A stretch of 64,000 bases of DNA from Microbacterium sp. AK009 (GCF_013410955.1 NZ_JACCCG010000003.1:434001-498000), one strand, 5' to 3'; shown: positions 8,528 to 18,044, counted from the first letter of the stretch. Program-made: numbers and translations. Notes: a model not told the origin generated them from the letters alone.

Positions 8528-9457
8528 ATGACGGGAATCGAGCCGGCGGAAACTCGTCACACTCACGCTGTCGCCGTCGTACGGCGACCATCGGGGGTCG
8601 GACTGTGGATCGTTCGCGTCACCGCGACGCATGTCGTGACTTATCTCGCGGTGGGCCTCATCGCGGCGCTCGCGATCGACTATGAGAGCGTCTTCGCTCA
8701 ACCGGTCATCCGCGACTACATGAGGGAGTTCGGGTCGGTGGCGTCGTTCGTCGGGCCGCTCGTGCAGGTCGCGCGAGGCGTCGTGTTCGCCCTCGTCCTG
8801 CTCCCCTTCCGCTCGGTGATCGGCGCGCGGTGGGGGTGGCTTCGCCTGTGGCTCCTTCTCGTCGGAGTCGGCATCATCTCGACGCCGGCGGCCGCGCCCT
8901 CATCGATCGAGGGTGTCGTGTACAGCACCCTTCCGCTCTGGTATCACGTGCTCGGTCTTCCCGAGGTGCTGGTCCAGCTGCTGCTCTTCAGCGTCGTGGT
9001 CGCGTGGTTCGCCCGCCATCCCGGTCCCGTCGTCGAAGAGCTCCCGGCGCGGGCCGAGAGGGTCCTTCGCGCCGTGGTGGTGGCTTGCCTCTCGTTCGTC
9101 GGCTATGCGGTCGCGTCGGTGCTGTTCGCCGTGGCGGTGTCGGCCCCGATCTCGGCGGAGGGTAGTCTCACCTGGTCGGTGCAGGGGCTGTTCATCGCGC
9201 CGGTGCTCGCCAACGGTGTCATCGCGTTCGTGGCGGCCGGCTCTCGCGCACGGCCGCTGCGGGTGGGGCTGATCGCCGGTGCTTCCGCTTTCGCGGCAGG
9301 CGTCGCCACGATCGCCGTTTACCAGGCCCTGGTCTTCGGGTGGGCGAGCCTCGGCTACGTGATCCTCGCCCCCGTCCTTCCCGCCGCGATCGTCGGCGCG
9401 ATGGTGCGGCCCGCGGGCTCCGCTCGCCCCGGCGCAGGCCGTCCTCTCAGCGGCTGA
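8528..9457 (+). CDS. Polytopic membrane protein of unknown function
   Basis: 309 residues, with GGAGG seven bases before the ATG. About seven to eight hydrophobic segments are visible (for example around 36-52, 72-95, 103-118, 143-162, 180-202, 216-238, 248-268, 275-295). I recognise no catalytic or transport motif. The gene is single, and its last 11 bases overlap the 3' end of the convergent ABC exporter permease gene, which could allow antisense interference between the two transcripts. Confidence 0.6.
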   Translation: MTGIEPAETRHTHAVAVVRRPSGVGLWIVRVTATHVVTYLAVGLIAALAIDYESVFAQPVIRDYMREFGSVASFVGPLVQVARGVVFALVLLPFRSVIGARWGWLRLWLLLVGVGIISTPAAAPSSIEGVVYSTLPLWYHVLGLPEVLVQLLLFSVVVAWFARHPGPVVEELPARAERVLRAVVVACLSFVGYAVASVLFAVAVSAPISAEGSLTWSVQGLFIAPVLANGVIAFVAAGSRARPLRVGLIAGASAFAAGVATIAVYQALVFGWASLGYVILAPVLPAAIVGAMVRPAGSARPGAGRPLSG

Positions 9458-10316
9458 GGGTGGCGAAACGTCTGATGGACAGCGGCACGAACACGACGAG
9501 CATCACGACCGCGAACCCGAGGACGTAGATCGCGGGATGCTGCAGAGGCCACGCATCCGCCACGGGCGCCCCCGCCGGCACATTGCCGAAGAGGACACGC
9601 GCAGCCTGCACGAGCGCCGACACCGGATTCCATTCGGCGAACACCCGCAGCGGGCCGGGGAGGTTCTCGCTCGGAACGAAGGCGTTGGAGATGAACGTGA
9701 GCGGGAAGAGGATCAGGAACGACGCGTTGTTGATCACCTCTGGACTGCGCACCACCAGCCCGAGGAACGCCATCACCCACGAGAAGGCGTAGGAGAACAG
9801 CATCAGCAGCCCGACGCCCGCAAGGAAGCTCGGCACCGACGACTCCACGCGCCAGCCCACGACGAACCCCGTGCCCATCATGACCACGAGGGACAACACG
9901 TTGATGACCAGGTCGCCGACCGTGCGGCCGACCAGCACCGCCGACCCGTTCATCGGCAGCGTGCGGAACCGGTCGATGATGCCGTCCTTGAGGTCCTGCG
10001 CCATCGCCGAGCCGGAGTAGGTCGACCCGAACACGATCGTCTGCGCGAAGATCCCCGCCATGAGGAACGAGGTGTAGTTCTCGCCCGGCACCGCGATCGA
10101 CGAACCGAAGACGAAGGTGAACAGCAGCACGAACATGATCGGCTGGATGAGGGTGAAGACCAGGATGTCGGGGACGCGGACGATCTTCTTGATGTTCCGC
10201 CAGGTCGCGACGTAGCCGTCGGACAGGAAGCGGCTGAAGGGTGTGCCCGGCTCAGCCTGCAGAGTGGTGGAGAGGGCGGCGGTCGACCCGCCGCTCGCGC
10301 GCGCCGTCGTGCTCAT
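9447..10316 (-). CDS. ABC-2 type exporter permease (DrrB-like)
   Basis: 289 residues, about six membrane helices, with the ABC-2 signature features of the daunorubicin-resistance group: LVFTLIQPIMFVLLF, then FLMAGIFAQTIVF and a cytosolic loop DLKDGIIDRFRTLPM, and a C-terminal FVPSENLPGPLRVFAEWNPVS segment typical of DrrB proteins. It forms the channel of an efflux pump with the upstream ATPase, whose stop overlaps this start by four bases. The exported compound cannot be inferred; no biosynthetic genes lie nearby. Confidence 0.88.
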   Translation of the reverse strand: MSTTARASGGSTAALSTTLQAEPGTPFSRFLSDGYVATWRNIKKIVRVPDILVFTLIQPIMFVLLFTFVFGSSIAVPGENYTSFLMAGIFAQTIVFGSTYSGSAMAQDLKDGIIDRFRTLPMNGSAVLVGRTVGDLVINVLSLVVMMGTGFVVGWRVESSVPSFLAGVGLLMLFSYAFSWVMAFLGLVVRSPEVINNASFLILFPLTFISNAFVPSENLPGPLRVFAEWNPVSALVQAARVLFGNVPAGAPVADAWPLQHPAIYVLGFAVVMLVVFVPLSIRRFATLSR

Positions 10317-11290
10317 GCCGCAGCCTCCTCATCGGTGGTGCTCTCGGCGGAATGGCCTGTGAGCTGCAGGAAGACGTCGTCGAGGGTCGGTCGACGCATG
10401 CCGGCGTCGTGAAGCTCGATTCCCGCCGCCGCCACGTCGGCCATGACCCCGCTGAGGGCTGCCGATCCGTCGGCCACCGGCGCGACGAGCGTGCGCTCGC
10501 CGTCGGCCACGACGGCCCCGGTGCCCCGGCGCCGGAGGATCTCGGTGACCGCGTCGGCGTCGCGTCCATCGACGAGGGTGACCGCCACGCGCTGGCCGCC
10601 GACCGAGGCCTTCAGCTCATCGGCGGTGCCCTCGGCGATCACCTTTCCGGTGTCGATGATCGAGATCGAATCAGCCAGGCGGTCGGCCTCCTCGAGGTAC
10701 TGGGTCGTCAGCAGGAGGGTCGTACCGCCCGCGACGAGAGACTCGATGACATCCCAGAGCGCCAGTCTGCTCCGCGGATCCAGCCCGGTCGTCGGCTCGT
10801 CGAGGAACAGCACGGGAGGATTGATGACCAGCGCGCCCGCCAGGTCGATCCGCCGTCTCATGCCGCCCGAGAACCCCTTGACCGGGCGGTTCTGCGCGTC
10901 GACGAGGTCGAATAGCTCGATCAGCTCACGAGCGCGCTGCGTCGCGCGGCGCCTCCCGAGGTGGTAGAGCAGGCCCACCATCAGCAGATTCTCGAACCCC
11001 GTGAGGTTCTCATCCACCGCGGCGTACTGCCCGCTCGCGCCGCTCATCCGGCGGATCGCCTGAGGGTCGGCCAGAACGTCGACGCCGTTGATGCTCGCCT
11101 GACCGGAGTCAGGGCGGATCAGGGTCGTGAGCACTTTCACAGTGGTGGTCTTGCCCGCGCCGTTCGGGCCGAGGAGGGCGGTGACCGTCCCCTCCGGCAC
11201 CTGCAGGGTCAGGCCGTCGAGTGCGCGGACCTCGGGCGCGCCCTTGGGCCGGTACGTCTTGACGAGGTCTCGGGCCTCGATGAATGCCAT
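10313..11290 (-). CDS. ABC exporter ATP-binding protein (DrrA-like)
   Basis: 325 residues. Energises the DrrB-like permease encoded immediately downstream. Walker A GPNGAGKTT at about 41-49, signature GFSGGMRRR near 139-147, Walker B VLFLDEPTTGLD near 160-171, then a switch-histidine region in which LLLTTQYLEEAD replaces the usual His by Gln, as is normal in the DrrA family. The C-terminal extension ending in LDDVFLQLTGHSAE is also typical of drug-export ATPases. Translationally coupled to the permease; divergent from the methionine-type importer. Confidence 0.9.
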   Translation of the reverse strand: MAFIEARDLVKTYRPKGAPEVRALDGLTLQVPEGTVTALLGPNGAGKTTTVKVLTTLIRPDSGQASINGVDVLADPQAIRRMSGASGQYAAVDENLTGFENLLMVGLLYHLGRRRATQRARELIELFDLVDAQNRPVKGFSGGMRRRIDLAGALVINPPVLFLDEPTTGLDPRSRLALWDVIESLVAGGTTLLLTTQYLEEADRLADSISIIDTGKVIAEGTADELKASVGGQRVAVTLVDGRDADAVTEILRRRGTGAVVADGERTLVAPVADGSAALSGVMADVAAAGIELHDAGMRRPTLDDVFLQLTGHSAESTTDEEAAA

Positions 11291-11388
11291 GGCCGGATGG
11301 TACTCCTCGCGTGTGACATCCCGTCACCCTGAAACATGACGCCGTGCGACGCCGTATGACGCACCCTTGCGAACCGTGACGACACACG

Positions 11389-11418
11389 TTGCGACCCGCC
11401 GCGGGCGGCCCGTTTACT
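11389..11418 (+). promoter_or_regulatory. Candidate sigma-A-type promoter for the metQNI operon
   Basis: TTGCGA (11389-11394), an 18-base spacer and TTTACT (11413-11418) lie about 45 bases before the metQ-like start. Just upstream, GACGCCGT occurs twice (around 11339 and 11349), a possible regulator site. I see no S-box or other methionine riboswitch in the leader, so any sulfur control would have to be by a protein. Confidence 0.35.
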
Positions 11419-11460
11419 GACTGCCCACAGGCCACGTCCGCAGCATCCAGGAGACCGATC

Positions 11461-12456
11461 ATGTCTGAAGAGATTCCCACCCCGTCCGGCGAAAGCGACC
11501 TTCGCACCGCCCTCACCGCGCAGAAGAAGAAGCGCCGCACCGTCGCCATCGCGGTCGGTGCCGTCGCCGTCGTCGGCCTCGTCGCCGGAGCCGTCGCGAT
11601 CGTCGCGAACCTCGGCAGCACCGAGCCGGCCGCGAACGCCGCGGAAGCCTCGGCCGCGCCCGACGATCTGAGCGTCACCATCGCCACCGCCGAAGACAGT
11701 GTGTTCCAGGACACCATCGCCGAGGTCGCCGCCGAGAAGGGTCTCGAGGTGCAGTGGCTGAACGTGGATGACTGGGTGCTCCCCAACACCGAGCTCGTGG
11801 CCGGAACGGTGGACGCCAACGCGTTCCAGCACATCCTGTACCTGAGCGCCTTCAACACCGAGAACGACGCGGACATCACGCCGGTCTTCTCCACGGTCAT
11901 CACCCAGTGGGGCATCTTCTCGGCCACCCTCGACGACGTCGACGGCCTGGACGACGGCGCTCGGATCGGGATCCCCGATGACCCGTCGAACGGCGGCCGG
12001 GCCCTGAACATCCTCGAGTCGGCCGGGCTCATCGAGCTCTCCGACGACGCCGGTGACTTCCCGACCGTGGACGACATCGAGTCGAACGAGCGGAACCTGC
12101 AGTTCGTGCCGCTCCCCGCCCGAGACATTCCGCTCCAGTTCGAAGACCCGAGCTTGGCCGCCGTGATCGTCGGCACCTCGTACTTCGACCCGTCGCAGGG
12201 GATCGGAGCAGACGACGCGCTCTTCCTCGACGACTCGCTCGACGAGAAGAACCTGCCCTACGTCAACGTCGTCGCCACCCGTGCCGACGACGTCGACAAC
12301 CCGGCGTGGGACATCCTGCAGGAGGCGTACGCCGACCCGCGCGTCGCCGAGGCCCTGGAGGAGGAGTACTTCGGCAACACCGTCCTGGTCGACGTCGACA
12401 TCGACGACCTCCGCGCCAAGCTCGCCGACCTGGAAGCCGCGGCCGCGCAGGGCTGA
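11461..12456 (+). CDS. metQ: NlpA/MetQ-family substrate-binding protein, membrane-anchored
   Basis: 331 residues from ATG 11461, preceded by AGGAGA. It captures the substrate for the MetNI importer on the outer face of the membrane. The NlpA core is recognised in VTIATAEDSVFQDTIAEVA, YLSAF, IGIPDDPSNGGRALNILE and the C-terminal VNVVATRADDVDNPAW. Unlike a classical MetQ lipoprotein there is no lipobox Cys: about 25 charged residues (QKKKRR) precede one membrane helix (about 27-49), so the protein is tethered by an uncleaved anchor. Substrate may be methionine or another sulfur compound, given the downstream monooxygenases. Confidence 0.85.
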   Translation: MSEEIPTPSGESDLRTALTAQKKKRRTVAIAVGAVAVVGLVAGAVAIVANLGSTEPAANAAEASAAPDDLSVTIATAEDSVFQDTIAEVAAEKGLEVQWLNVDDWVLPNTELVAGTVDANAFQHILYLSAFNTENDADITPVFSTVITQWGIFSATLDDVDGLDDGARIGIPDDPSNGGRALNILESAGLIELSDDAGDFPTVDDIESNERNLQFVPLPARDIPLQFEDPSLAAVIVGTSYFDPSQGIGADDALFLDDSLDEKNLPYVNVVATRADDVDNPAWDILQEAYADPRVAEALEEEYFGNTVLVDVDIDDLRAKLADLEAAAAQG

Positions 12457-12485
12457 GCCCGGCGGTGCGCAGAGAGGACAGCGAC

Positions 12486-13541
12486 ATGACGACCGCCATC
12501 TCCTTCGAGGATGTGTCGAAGACCTTCACGGTCAGGGGACGCCGCATCGATGCCCTCCGCTCGGTCGACCTCACCGTCGACAGCGGTGAGATCTTCGGGA
12601 TCGTCGGGTACTCCGGAGCCGGCAAGTCCACCCTCCTGCGCACCGTCAACGCCCTGGAGCGTCCGACCTCCGGACGCGTGGTCGTCGACGGTGTGGAGAT
12701 CTCCTCCCTCACGGGCCGCGAGCTCTACGCCGCTCGCCGGAACATCGGAATGATCTTCCAGCAGCAGTTCAACCTGCTGCGCTCGCGCACGGTGTTCAAG
12801 AACATCGCGTACCCGCTGAAGCTCGCGGGCTACACGGCCGAGCAGATCGTCGACCGCGTCGAGGAGCTGCTGGAGTTCGTCGGCCTCTCCGACAAGGCGC
12901 TCGCCTACCCCTCGCAGCTCTCGGGCGGGCAGAAGCAGCGGGTGGGCATCGCCCGGGCGCTGGCGACGGGCCCCGACATCCTCATCTCCGACGAATCCAC
13001 CAGCGCCCTGGACCCGCAGACGACGGGCGAGGTGCTCGAGCTCCTCACGCGGATCAATCGGGAGCAGGGCGTGACCATCGTGCTCGTCACCCACGAGGTC
13101 GACGTGGTGCGCGAGATCGCCCACCGCGTCGCGGTCATGGACGGCGGCCGGGTCGTCGAGACGGGAAGCGTCTACGACGTCTTCTCGAACCCCCGGAATC
13201 CGACCTCGCGACGGTTCGTGTCGTCGGTGCTCCGCCACGTCCCTTCCGCCGAGACGCTCGACCGACTGCGTGCGCGCCACCCGGGTCGGCTGGTGCAGGT
13301 GCGGATCGCCGACGACGACGGTGCGGGGACGGTGCTCTCCCGGGTCGCGCGTGACCACGGCGTCGACGCGAACGTGATCTACGGCGGTGTGGACGAACTG
13401 CAGGGCCGCACCTTCGGCACGCTGACGGTCGAGCTCGTGGGCCTGCCGTCCGATGTCGACGACGCCCTCGACGGCCTTCGCGCCGTGACCACCGTGTCGG
13501 AGCTGACCGGCACCCGAGTCCTGGAGGCCGCGCATGCGTGA
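12486..13541 (+). CDS. metN: Methionine-type ABC importer ATP-binding protein
   Basis: 351 residues. Walker A GYSGAGKST (41-49), a Q-loop in MIFQQQFNLL, signature LSGGQKQR (145-152), Walker B ILISDE (165-170) and the switch His in LVTHEVD. A C-terminal NIL/ACT-like domain (about 265-345) is present; in MetN this domain binds methionine and inhibits transport when the cell is replete, so the transporter is probably feedback controlled. ATG 12486 follows GAGAGGACAG. Eight bases overlap the permease gene. Confidence 0.93.
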   Translation: MTTAISFEDVSKTFTVRGRRIDALRSVDLTVDSGEIFGIVGYSGAGKSTLLRTVNALERPTSGRVVVDGVEISSLTGRELYAARRNIGMIFQQQFNLLRSRTVFKNIAYPLKLAGYTAEQIVDRVEELLEFVGLSDKALAYPSQLSGGQKQRVGIARALATGPDILISDESTSALDPQTTGEVLELLTRINREQGVTIVLVTHEVDVVREIAHRVAVMDGGRVVETGSVYDVFSNPRNPTSRRFVSSVLRHVPSAETLDRLRARHPGRLVQVRIADDDGAGTVLSRVARDHGVDANVIYGGVDELQGRTFGTLTVELVGLPSDVDDALDGLRAVTTVSELTGTRVLEAAHA

Positions 13542-14196
13542 CTTCGACCTCGAGGCGTTCCTCCCTCGCTTCTTCCGGGCGCTCGCCGAGACTGGGCTGA
13601 TGGTCTCCGTCGCGTTCCTCGGCGCCGCGGTCATCGGGATCCTCCTGGGACTCCTGCTGTACGCCTCACGGCCGGGGAATCTGCTGGAGAACCGGGTGAT
13701 CTTCGGGGTGATGAACGTCGTGATCAACGTGATCCGGCCGATCCCGTTCCTCATCGTCGCGATCGCGCTGATCCCCCTCACCCGGCTCGTGTTCGGAACT
13801 GGCATCGGCCCGCTCCCGGCCACGCTGCCGCTCGTGCTGGTCGCGAGCGTCGCGATCGCGCGCGTCGCGGAGTCGAATCTGGTCGCCGTCGATCCGGGAT
13901 CGATCGAGGCGGGAGCGGCGATGGGTGCGAGTCCCGCACGCGTGCTCTTCACGATCGTGGTGCCCGAGGCGCTCGGGCCGCTGACGCTCGGGCTCACCTA
14001 CATCCTCGTCGCCCTCGTCGATGCCACGGCTGTCGCGGGCGTCGTCGGGGGAGGGGGGCTCGGTGACCTGGCGCTGAAGTTCGGCTACGCGCGGTTCGAC
14101 TGGATCACGGTGCTGATCGTCGTGGTCACCCTCATCGTGCTGGTGCAGCTGGCACAGCTCATCGGCAACGCCGTCGCGAAGCGGGTGCTGCATTGA
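13534..14196 (+). CDS. metI: Methionine-type ABC importer permease
   Basis: 220 residues with five predicted membrane helices and the EAA loop SIEAGAAMGASPARVLFTIV at about 123-142, where the permease contacts MetN. It begins inside the metN 3' end behind its own ribosome-binding sequence TGGAGG and ends in a TTGA overlap with the next gene, so transport and flavoenzyme genes are physically coupled. Confidence 0.93.
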   Translation: MRDFDLEAFLPRFFRALAETGLMVSVAFLGAAVIGILLGLLLYASRPGNLLENRVIFGVMNVVINVIRPIPFLIVAIALIPLTRLVFGTGIGPLPATLPLVLVASVAIARVAESNLVAVDPGSIEAGAAMGASPARVLFTIVVPEALGPLTLGLTYILVALVDATAVAGVVGGGGLGDLALKFGYARFDWITVLIVVVTLIVLVQLAQLIGNAVAKRVLH

Positions 14197-15398
14197 GCGC
14201 CGTGGACGCCGCGGCGATCCCGAGCGCCCGGGCACAGGAGGACGATCCGCGGGATGACCGCTTCGCCGCCTTTCTCGAGCGGGTCGCCGCGGGCGCGGTG
14301 GACCGCGAGCGCGACCGGCAACTGCTCTTCAACGAGGTCGCCGAGCTCCGCGCCCTGGGGTTCGGCGCGCTCCGGGTGCCGGCGGCGCACGGGGGCGAAG
14401 ACCTCGCCTTCGCGGAGGTCATCGAGCGCGTCATCCGCCTGTCCGCCGCCGACGCGAGCCTCGGGCACCTTTGGCGCGGCCACGTCGCCTTCGTCGAGGA
14501 CCTCCGCGCGCAGGGTGGGGGAGCGGATGACCGGTGGTGGCGTCGCATCCTCGCCGGCGACCTGATCGGCAACGCCCAGTCCGAGCGGCAGAGCACCGCG
14601 CGCCTGGACACCCGCATCGACAGGGTCGGCGACGAGCTGCTGCTCACCGGCACGAAGTACTACACCACCGGCAGCATCTACGCCGACTGGATCCACCTCG
14701 CCGCGCTCGACGGCGACGAGCGCGTCGCGGTCACCGTGGCAGCGGCGCACCCGGGCGTTCGTCCGGTCGACGACTGGGACGGCTTCGGCCAGCTCCTCAC
14801 CGGCAGCGGCACCACGACCTTCGATCGGGTGCCGGTCGATCCGCGCGATGTGATCGCGTCGGTCGACGACGCGCGGCGATGGGCGGCGCTCGGGAGCGTC
14901 TTCCAGCTCACCCTCCTGGCCGTCGTCGCCGGCATCGCCCAGCGCGCGCTCGACGACACCGTCGCGTTCGTGCGGCCGAGGCGACGGACCTTCGGCTTCG
15001 CGGGTGAGACGCTCCCCGCCGACGACCCCCTCGTCCAGCTCGTCGTCGGCGAGGTGAGTGCCGCGGCCGCAGCGGCGCGGCGCCTCGTGCTGTCGGTCGC
15101 CGCCGAGCTCGGCGAGGCGCTTGATGACCACGTCGGCGCGGATGCCGATCGGTTCCGCGCGCTGCAGCTCGAGGTCTACCGGCTGCAGGAGGTCGTTCCT
15201 CGGCTGATCCTGGATGCCGCGACACGGCTCTTCGAGGTCGGCGGGGCCTCGGCGGTGAGTGCGAACGCCGCGCTCGACCGTCACTGGCGGAACGTGCGGA
15301 CGATCGCCTCGCACAACCCGACCGTCCAGCGCACACGCGCGATCGGTCAGTGGGAGCTGCGGGGCACGCTGCCCGAGTGGAAGGCGCCCGGGCGATGA
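14193..15398 (+). CDS. Flavin-dependent monooxygenase of the acyl-CoA dehydrogenase fold (SfnC/DszC type)
   Basis: 401 residues, TTG start in a four-base overlap with metI. It has the acyl-CoA dehydrogenase fold (FGALRVPAAHGGE, then TGTKYYTTGSIYADW in the middle beta domain and a helical C-terminus with FEVGGASAVS and RHWRN-type RNVRTIASHNP). DszC and SfnC use this fold as reduced-flavin monooxygenases that oxidise sulfur compounds, and the genetic linkage to a MetNIQ importer and a DszA-type enzyme supports that role over fatty-acid oxidation; the catalytic Glu of true dehydrogenases is not evident. A close paralogue follows immediately. Confidence 0.78.
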   Translation: MSAVDAAAIPSARAQEDDPRDDRFAAFLERVAAGAVDRERDRQLLFNEVAELRALGFGALRVPAAHGGEDLAFAEVIERVIRLSAADASLGHLWRGHVAFVEDLRAQGGGADDRWWRRILAGDLIGNAQSERQSTARLDTRIDRVGDELLLTGTKYYTTGSIYADWIHLAALDGDERVAVTVAAAHPGVRPVDDWDGFGQLLTGSGTTTFDRVPVDPRDVIASVDDARRWAALGSVFQLTLLAVVAGIAQRALDDTVAFVRPRRRTFGFAGETLPADDPLVQLVVGEVSAAAAAARRLVLSVAAELGEALDDHVGADADRFRALQLEVYRLQEVVPRLILDAATRLFEVGGASAVSANAALDRHWRNVRTIASHNPTVQRTRAIGQWELRGTLPEWKAPGR

Positions 15399-16611
15399 CG
15401 CCGCCGTCTCGCGTGCTCGAGAACCACGCGGAGCCGCGCACGGACACCCGCGATATCGTCGAGCGCTACCGGGCGGTCTTCGACGAGATCGGCGCCGGTG
15501 CTGTCTCGCGGGAGAACGAGCGGCGGCTGCCGTTCGCCGAGGTCGAGCTTCTGCGGGCGTCCGGCTTCACGCGGGTCACGCTGCCCGCGACCTCGGCGGA
15601 GAGGCGGTCGACCATCTCACGCTCTTCGAGCTCCTCGCCGAGCTCGCCCGCCGCGACCCGAATCTCTCCCAGCTTCTCCGCTCGCACTTCTCGTTCATCG
15701 ATCGCACCCTCCACGGCGCGGATGCCGCGACCGCTCGCGCTCGCCTCGCGCGTGTCGCGAACGGCGCGATCCACGGCAACGCGACCTTCGAGCGGGGCCC
15801 GGCGGGCGTCGGCTCGTATGCGACGACGCTGTCCCGCGACGAGCGCGGTCTGCGCCTGGACGGGCGCAAGTTCTACAGCACCGGAACCCTCTTCGCCGAC
15901 GTGGTCGGCGTCCTCGCCACTCCCGATCCCTCACTCGGCTTCGGCGCCGATCCGGTCAGCGTGCTCGTCGCGACGGACGCCGCCGGGGTGACCCGGGTGG
16001 ACGACTGGGACGGGTTCGGACAGCGGATGACCGGCAGCGGCACCACGATCTTCGACGGCGTCCGGGTGGAAGCGGACGACGTCCTCGCCCGCCCCGCGGC
16101 GCCCGGTCACGCGGGCGCGTTCGTTCAGCTGGTGCTGCTCGCCGCGCTCACCGGCATCGGGCGCGCCGTCGTCGACGACGCCGCGCGGTACGTCAGGGAA
16201 CGCACCCGCTCCTTCTCCCACGCGAGCGCCGACCTGCCGCGTCACGATCCCCTCGTGCAGGAGGTCGTCGGCGATCTGTCCGCCGCCTCCTTCGCCGCCG
16301 ACGCGGCGCTCGGCCGCGCGGTCGCGGCGCTCCAGCGGGCGGCCGAGGCGCAGCATCCGGATTCCACCGCTGATCTCGCGACCGCGCAGGCCCAGCTCGT
16401 CATCGTCCCGACCGTGCTGCGGGCAGCGACCGAACTGTTCGAGGTCGGCGGAGCGAGCGCCCTGGGCGAGTCGCTCGCGCTCGACCGGCACTGGCGGAAC
16501 GCCCGCGCCCTGTCTTCGCACAACCCCGCGCGCTACAAGGCCCGCATCGTCGGCGACCACATCGTCAACAGCACCCCGATCGTCGCCTGGTGGACCAGCG
16601 GCGAAGCCTGA
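15395..16611 (+). pseudogene. Second SfnC/DszC-like flavoenzyme, interrupted by a frameshift near 15587
   Basis: The ATG at 15395 (ATGA overlap with the previous stop) opens a frame encoding MTPPSRVLENHAEPRTD through GFTRVTLPA, then homology moves to another frame as GGEAVDHLTLFELLAELAR and continues to the stop at 16611. Comparison with the upstream paralogue shows that the change occurs at about 15586-15590, consistent with loss of one base in a GC-rich stretch; restoring one G would give LPADLGGEA. The rest is intact, including FYSTGTLFADVV, WDGFGQRMTGSGTTIFD and FEVGGASALGE, so decay is recent or this is a sequencing error. Intact, it would be about 405 residues and a partner of the paralogue. 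Confidence 0.8.
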
Positions 16612-16628
16612 CCCGGAAGAATTCCCTC

Positions 16629-18044
16629 ATGACCTCTGCGTCCCGCGAGAAGAAGCCGCTCATCCTGAACCTGTTCGAGATGAACACCGTCAGCCACATC
16701 ACCCACGGGCTGTGGACGCTTCCCGACAACAACCGTCACCGGCACGGTGAGATCGGGTACTGGACCGAGCTCGCCCAGATCCTCGAGGAGGGCGGCTTCG
16801 ACGGCGTCTTCCTCGCCGACGTCATCGGCGCGTACGACACCTTCCGCGGCGGGCCCGACACCGCGGTGAAGGAGGGGCTGCAGATCCCGTCGCACGACCC
16901 GCTGCTGGTGATTCCGCTCATGGCGGCCGTCACGCGGCACCTCGGATTCGGGGTGACGTTCTCTACCAGCTACGAGCCGCCGTTCTCCTTCGCGCGGCGC
17001 ATGTCGACGCTCGACCACCTGACGAGCGGGCGCGTGGGGTGGAACATCGTCACCTCCTACCTGCCCAACGCCGCCCGCAACTTCGGCCTGGCCGAGGAGA
17101 TCCCGCACGACGAGCGCTACGAGATCGCCGACGAGTTCCTCGAGGTCGTCTACAAGCTGTGGGAAGGGTCATGGGATGACGACGCCGTCGTCGCCGACCA
17201 GGAGAACGGGGTGTTCGCCAGGCCCGAGATGGTGCGCTACGTCGACCACGTCGGCGAGCACTTCCGGGTGGCGGGGCCGCACCTGGTCGAACCGTCTCCA
17301 CAGCGGACGCCGGTCCTCTATCAGGCGACGCAGTCACCCGCGGGGATCGCGTTCGCGGGGCGGCACGCCGAACTCGTCTTCACCGGCGGCCGCACCGCCG
17401 AAGACTTCCGCCGCCACGCCGCCGACATGCGGGCGGCCGCCGAGGAGAGCGGCCGATCGGGCGACGATGTGAAGTTCATCGTGCAGGCGGGCGTCGTGGT
17501 CGGGCGCACCGAGGAGGAGGCGGCCGACAAGTGGCGTCGCTATCGGGAGCGGCAGAGCCTCGAGGGGATCCTCGCGCACGCGAGCCTGCCCCTGGATCTT
17601 CCCCGCCTGCAGCGGGAGCAGACGATCGCTGCGGCGCTCGCCGAGGCGGGGCTGGCGCCCGGGGCGATGGGTCCGATCGACGGGTCGTCGACCGTCGGCG
17701 CGGTGCTCGATCGCTTCGCCGCACAGCGGGAGGGACGCTTCTTCGTCGCCGGCACCCCCGCCGTGGTGGCCGACGAGATCGAGCGCTGGCTCGACGAGGA
17801 CGGGGTGGACGGCATCAACCTGCGTCAGTACCACTCCTTCGACACCGCGCGGGATTTCGTCGAGCTGGTGGTGCCGGAGCTGCGGCGCCGCGGGCGCATC
17901 CGGGAGCGGCCCGCCGAGCCGCAGACGCTCCGGGAGCGACTGTTCGGGAAGGGGCCGCGGCTCGCCGCCCCCCATCCGGCGGCCGCGTACCGCGGGGCTG
18001 CCGGGGTGCGGTCGAGCCGCGAGCCGCTGCGGTTCTCGGTGTGA
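16629..18044 (+). CDS. FMN-dependent monooxygenase, NtaA/SnaA/DszA family
   Basis: 471 residues; GGAAGA lies eight bases before ATG 16629. Luciferase-like TIM-barrel enzyme using FMNH2 from a separate reductase. Hallmarks of the NtaA/SnaA/DszA branch: LNLFEMNTVSHITHGLW near the N-terminus, GFDGVFLADVIG, VTFSTSYEPPFSFARRMSTLDHLT, SGRVGWNIVTSYLPNAARNFG and LYQATQSPAG. Family members cleave C-S or C-N bonds (dibenzothiophene sulfone, EDTA, S-modified cysteines). Following an importer and SfnC-like genes, it probably performs the desulfurising step. No flavin reductase is in the operon. Confidence 0.85.
   Translation: MTSASREKKPLILNLFEMNTVSHITHGLWTLPDNNRHRHGEIGYWTELAQILEEGGFDGVFLADVIGAYDTFRGGPDTAVKEGLQIPSHDPLLVIPLMAAVTRHLGFGVTFSTSYEPPFSFARRMSTLDHLTSGRVGWNIVTSYLPNAARNFGLAEEIPHDERYEIADEFLEVVYKLWEGSWDDDAVVADQENGVFARPEMVRYVDHVGEHFRVAGPHLVEPSPQRTPVLYQATQSPAGIAFAGRHAELVFTGGRTAEDFRRHAADMRAAAEESGRSGDDVKFIVQAGVVVGRTEEEAADKWRRYRERQSLEGILAHASLPLDLPRLQREQTIAAALAEAGLAPGAMGPIDGSSTVGAVLDRFAAQREGRFFVAGTPAVVADEIERWLDEDGVDGINLRQYHSFDTARDFVELVVPELRRRGRIRERPAEPQTLRERLFGKGPRLAAPHPAAAYRGAAGVRSSREPLRFSV

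Noticed and set aside
11291-11460. SAM riboswitch in front of the metQNI operon
   Set aside because: The 72-base stretch between promoter and start cannot hold an S-box and no matching helices are seen.
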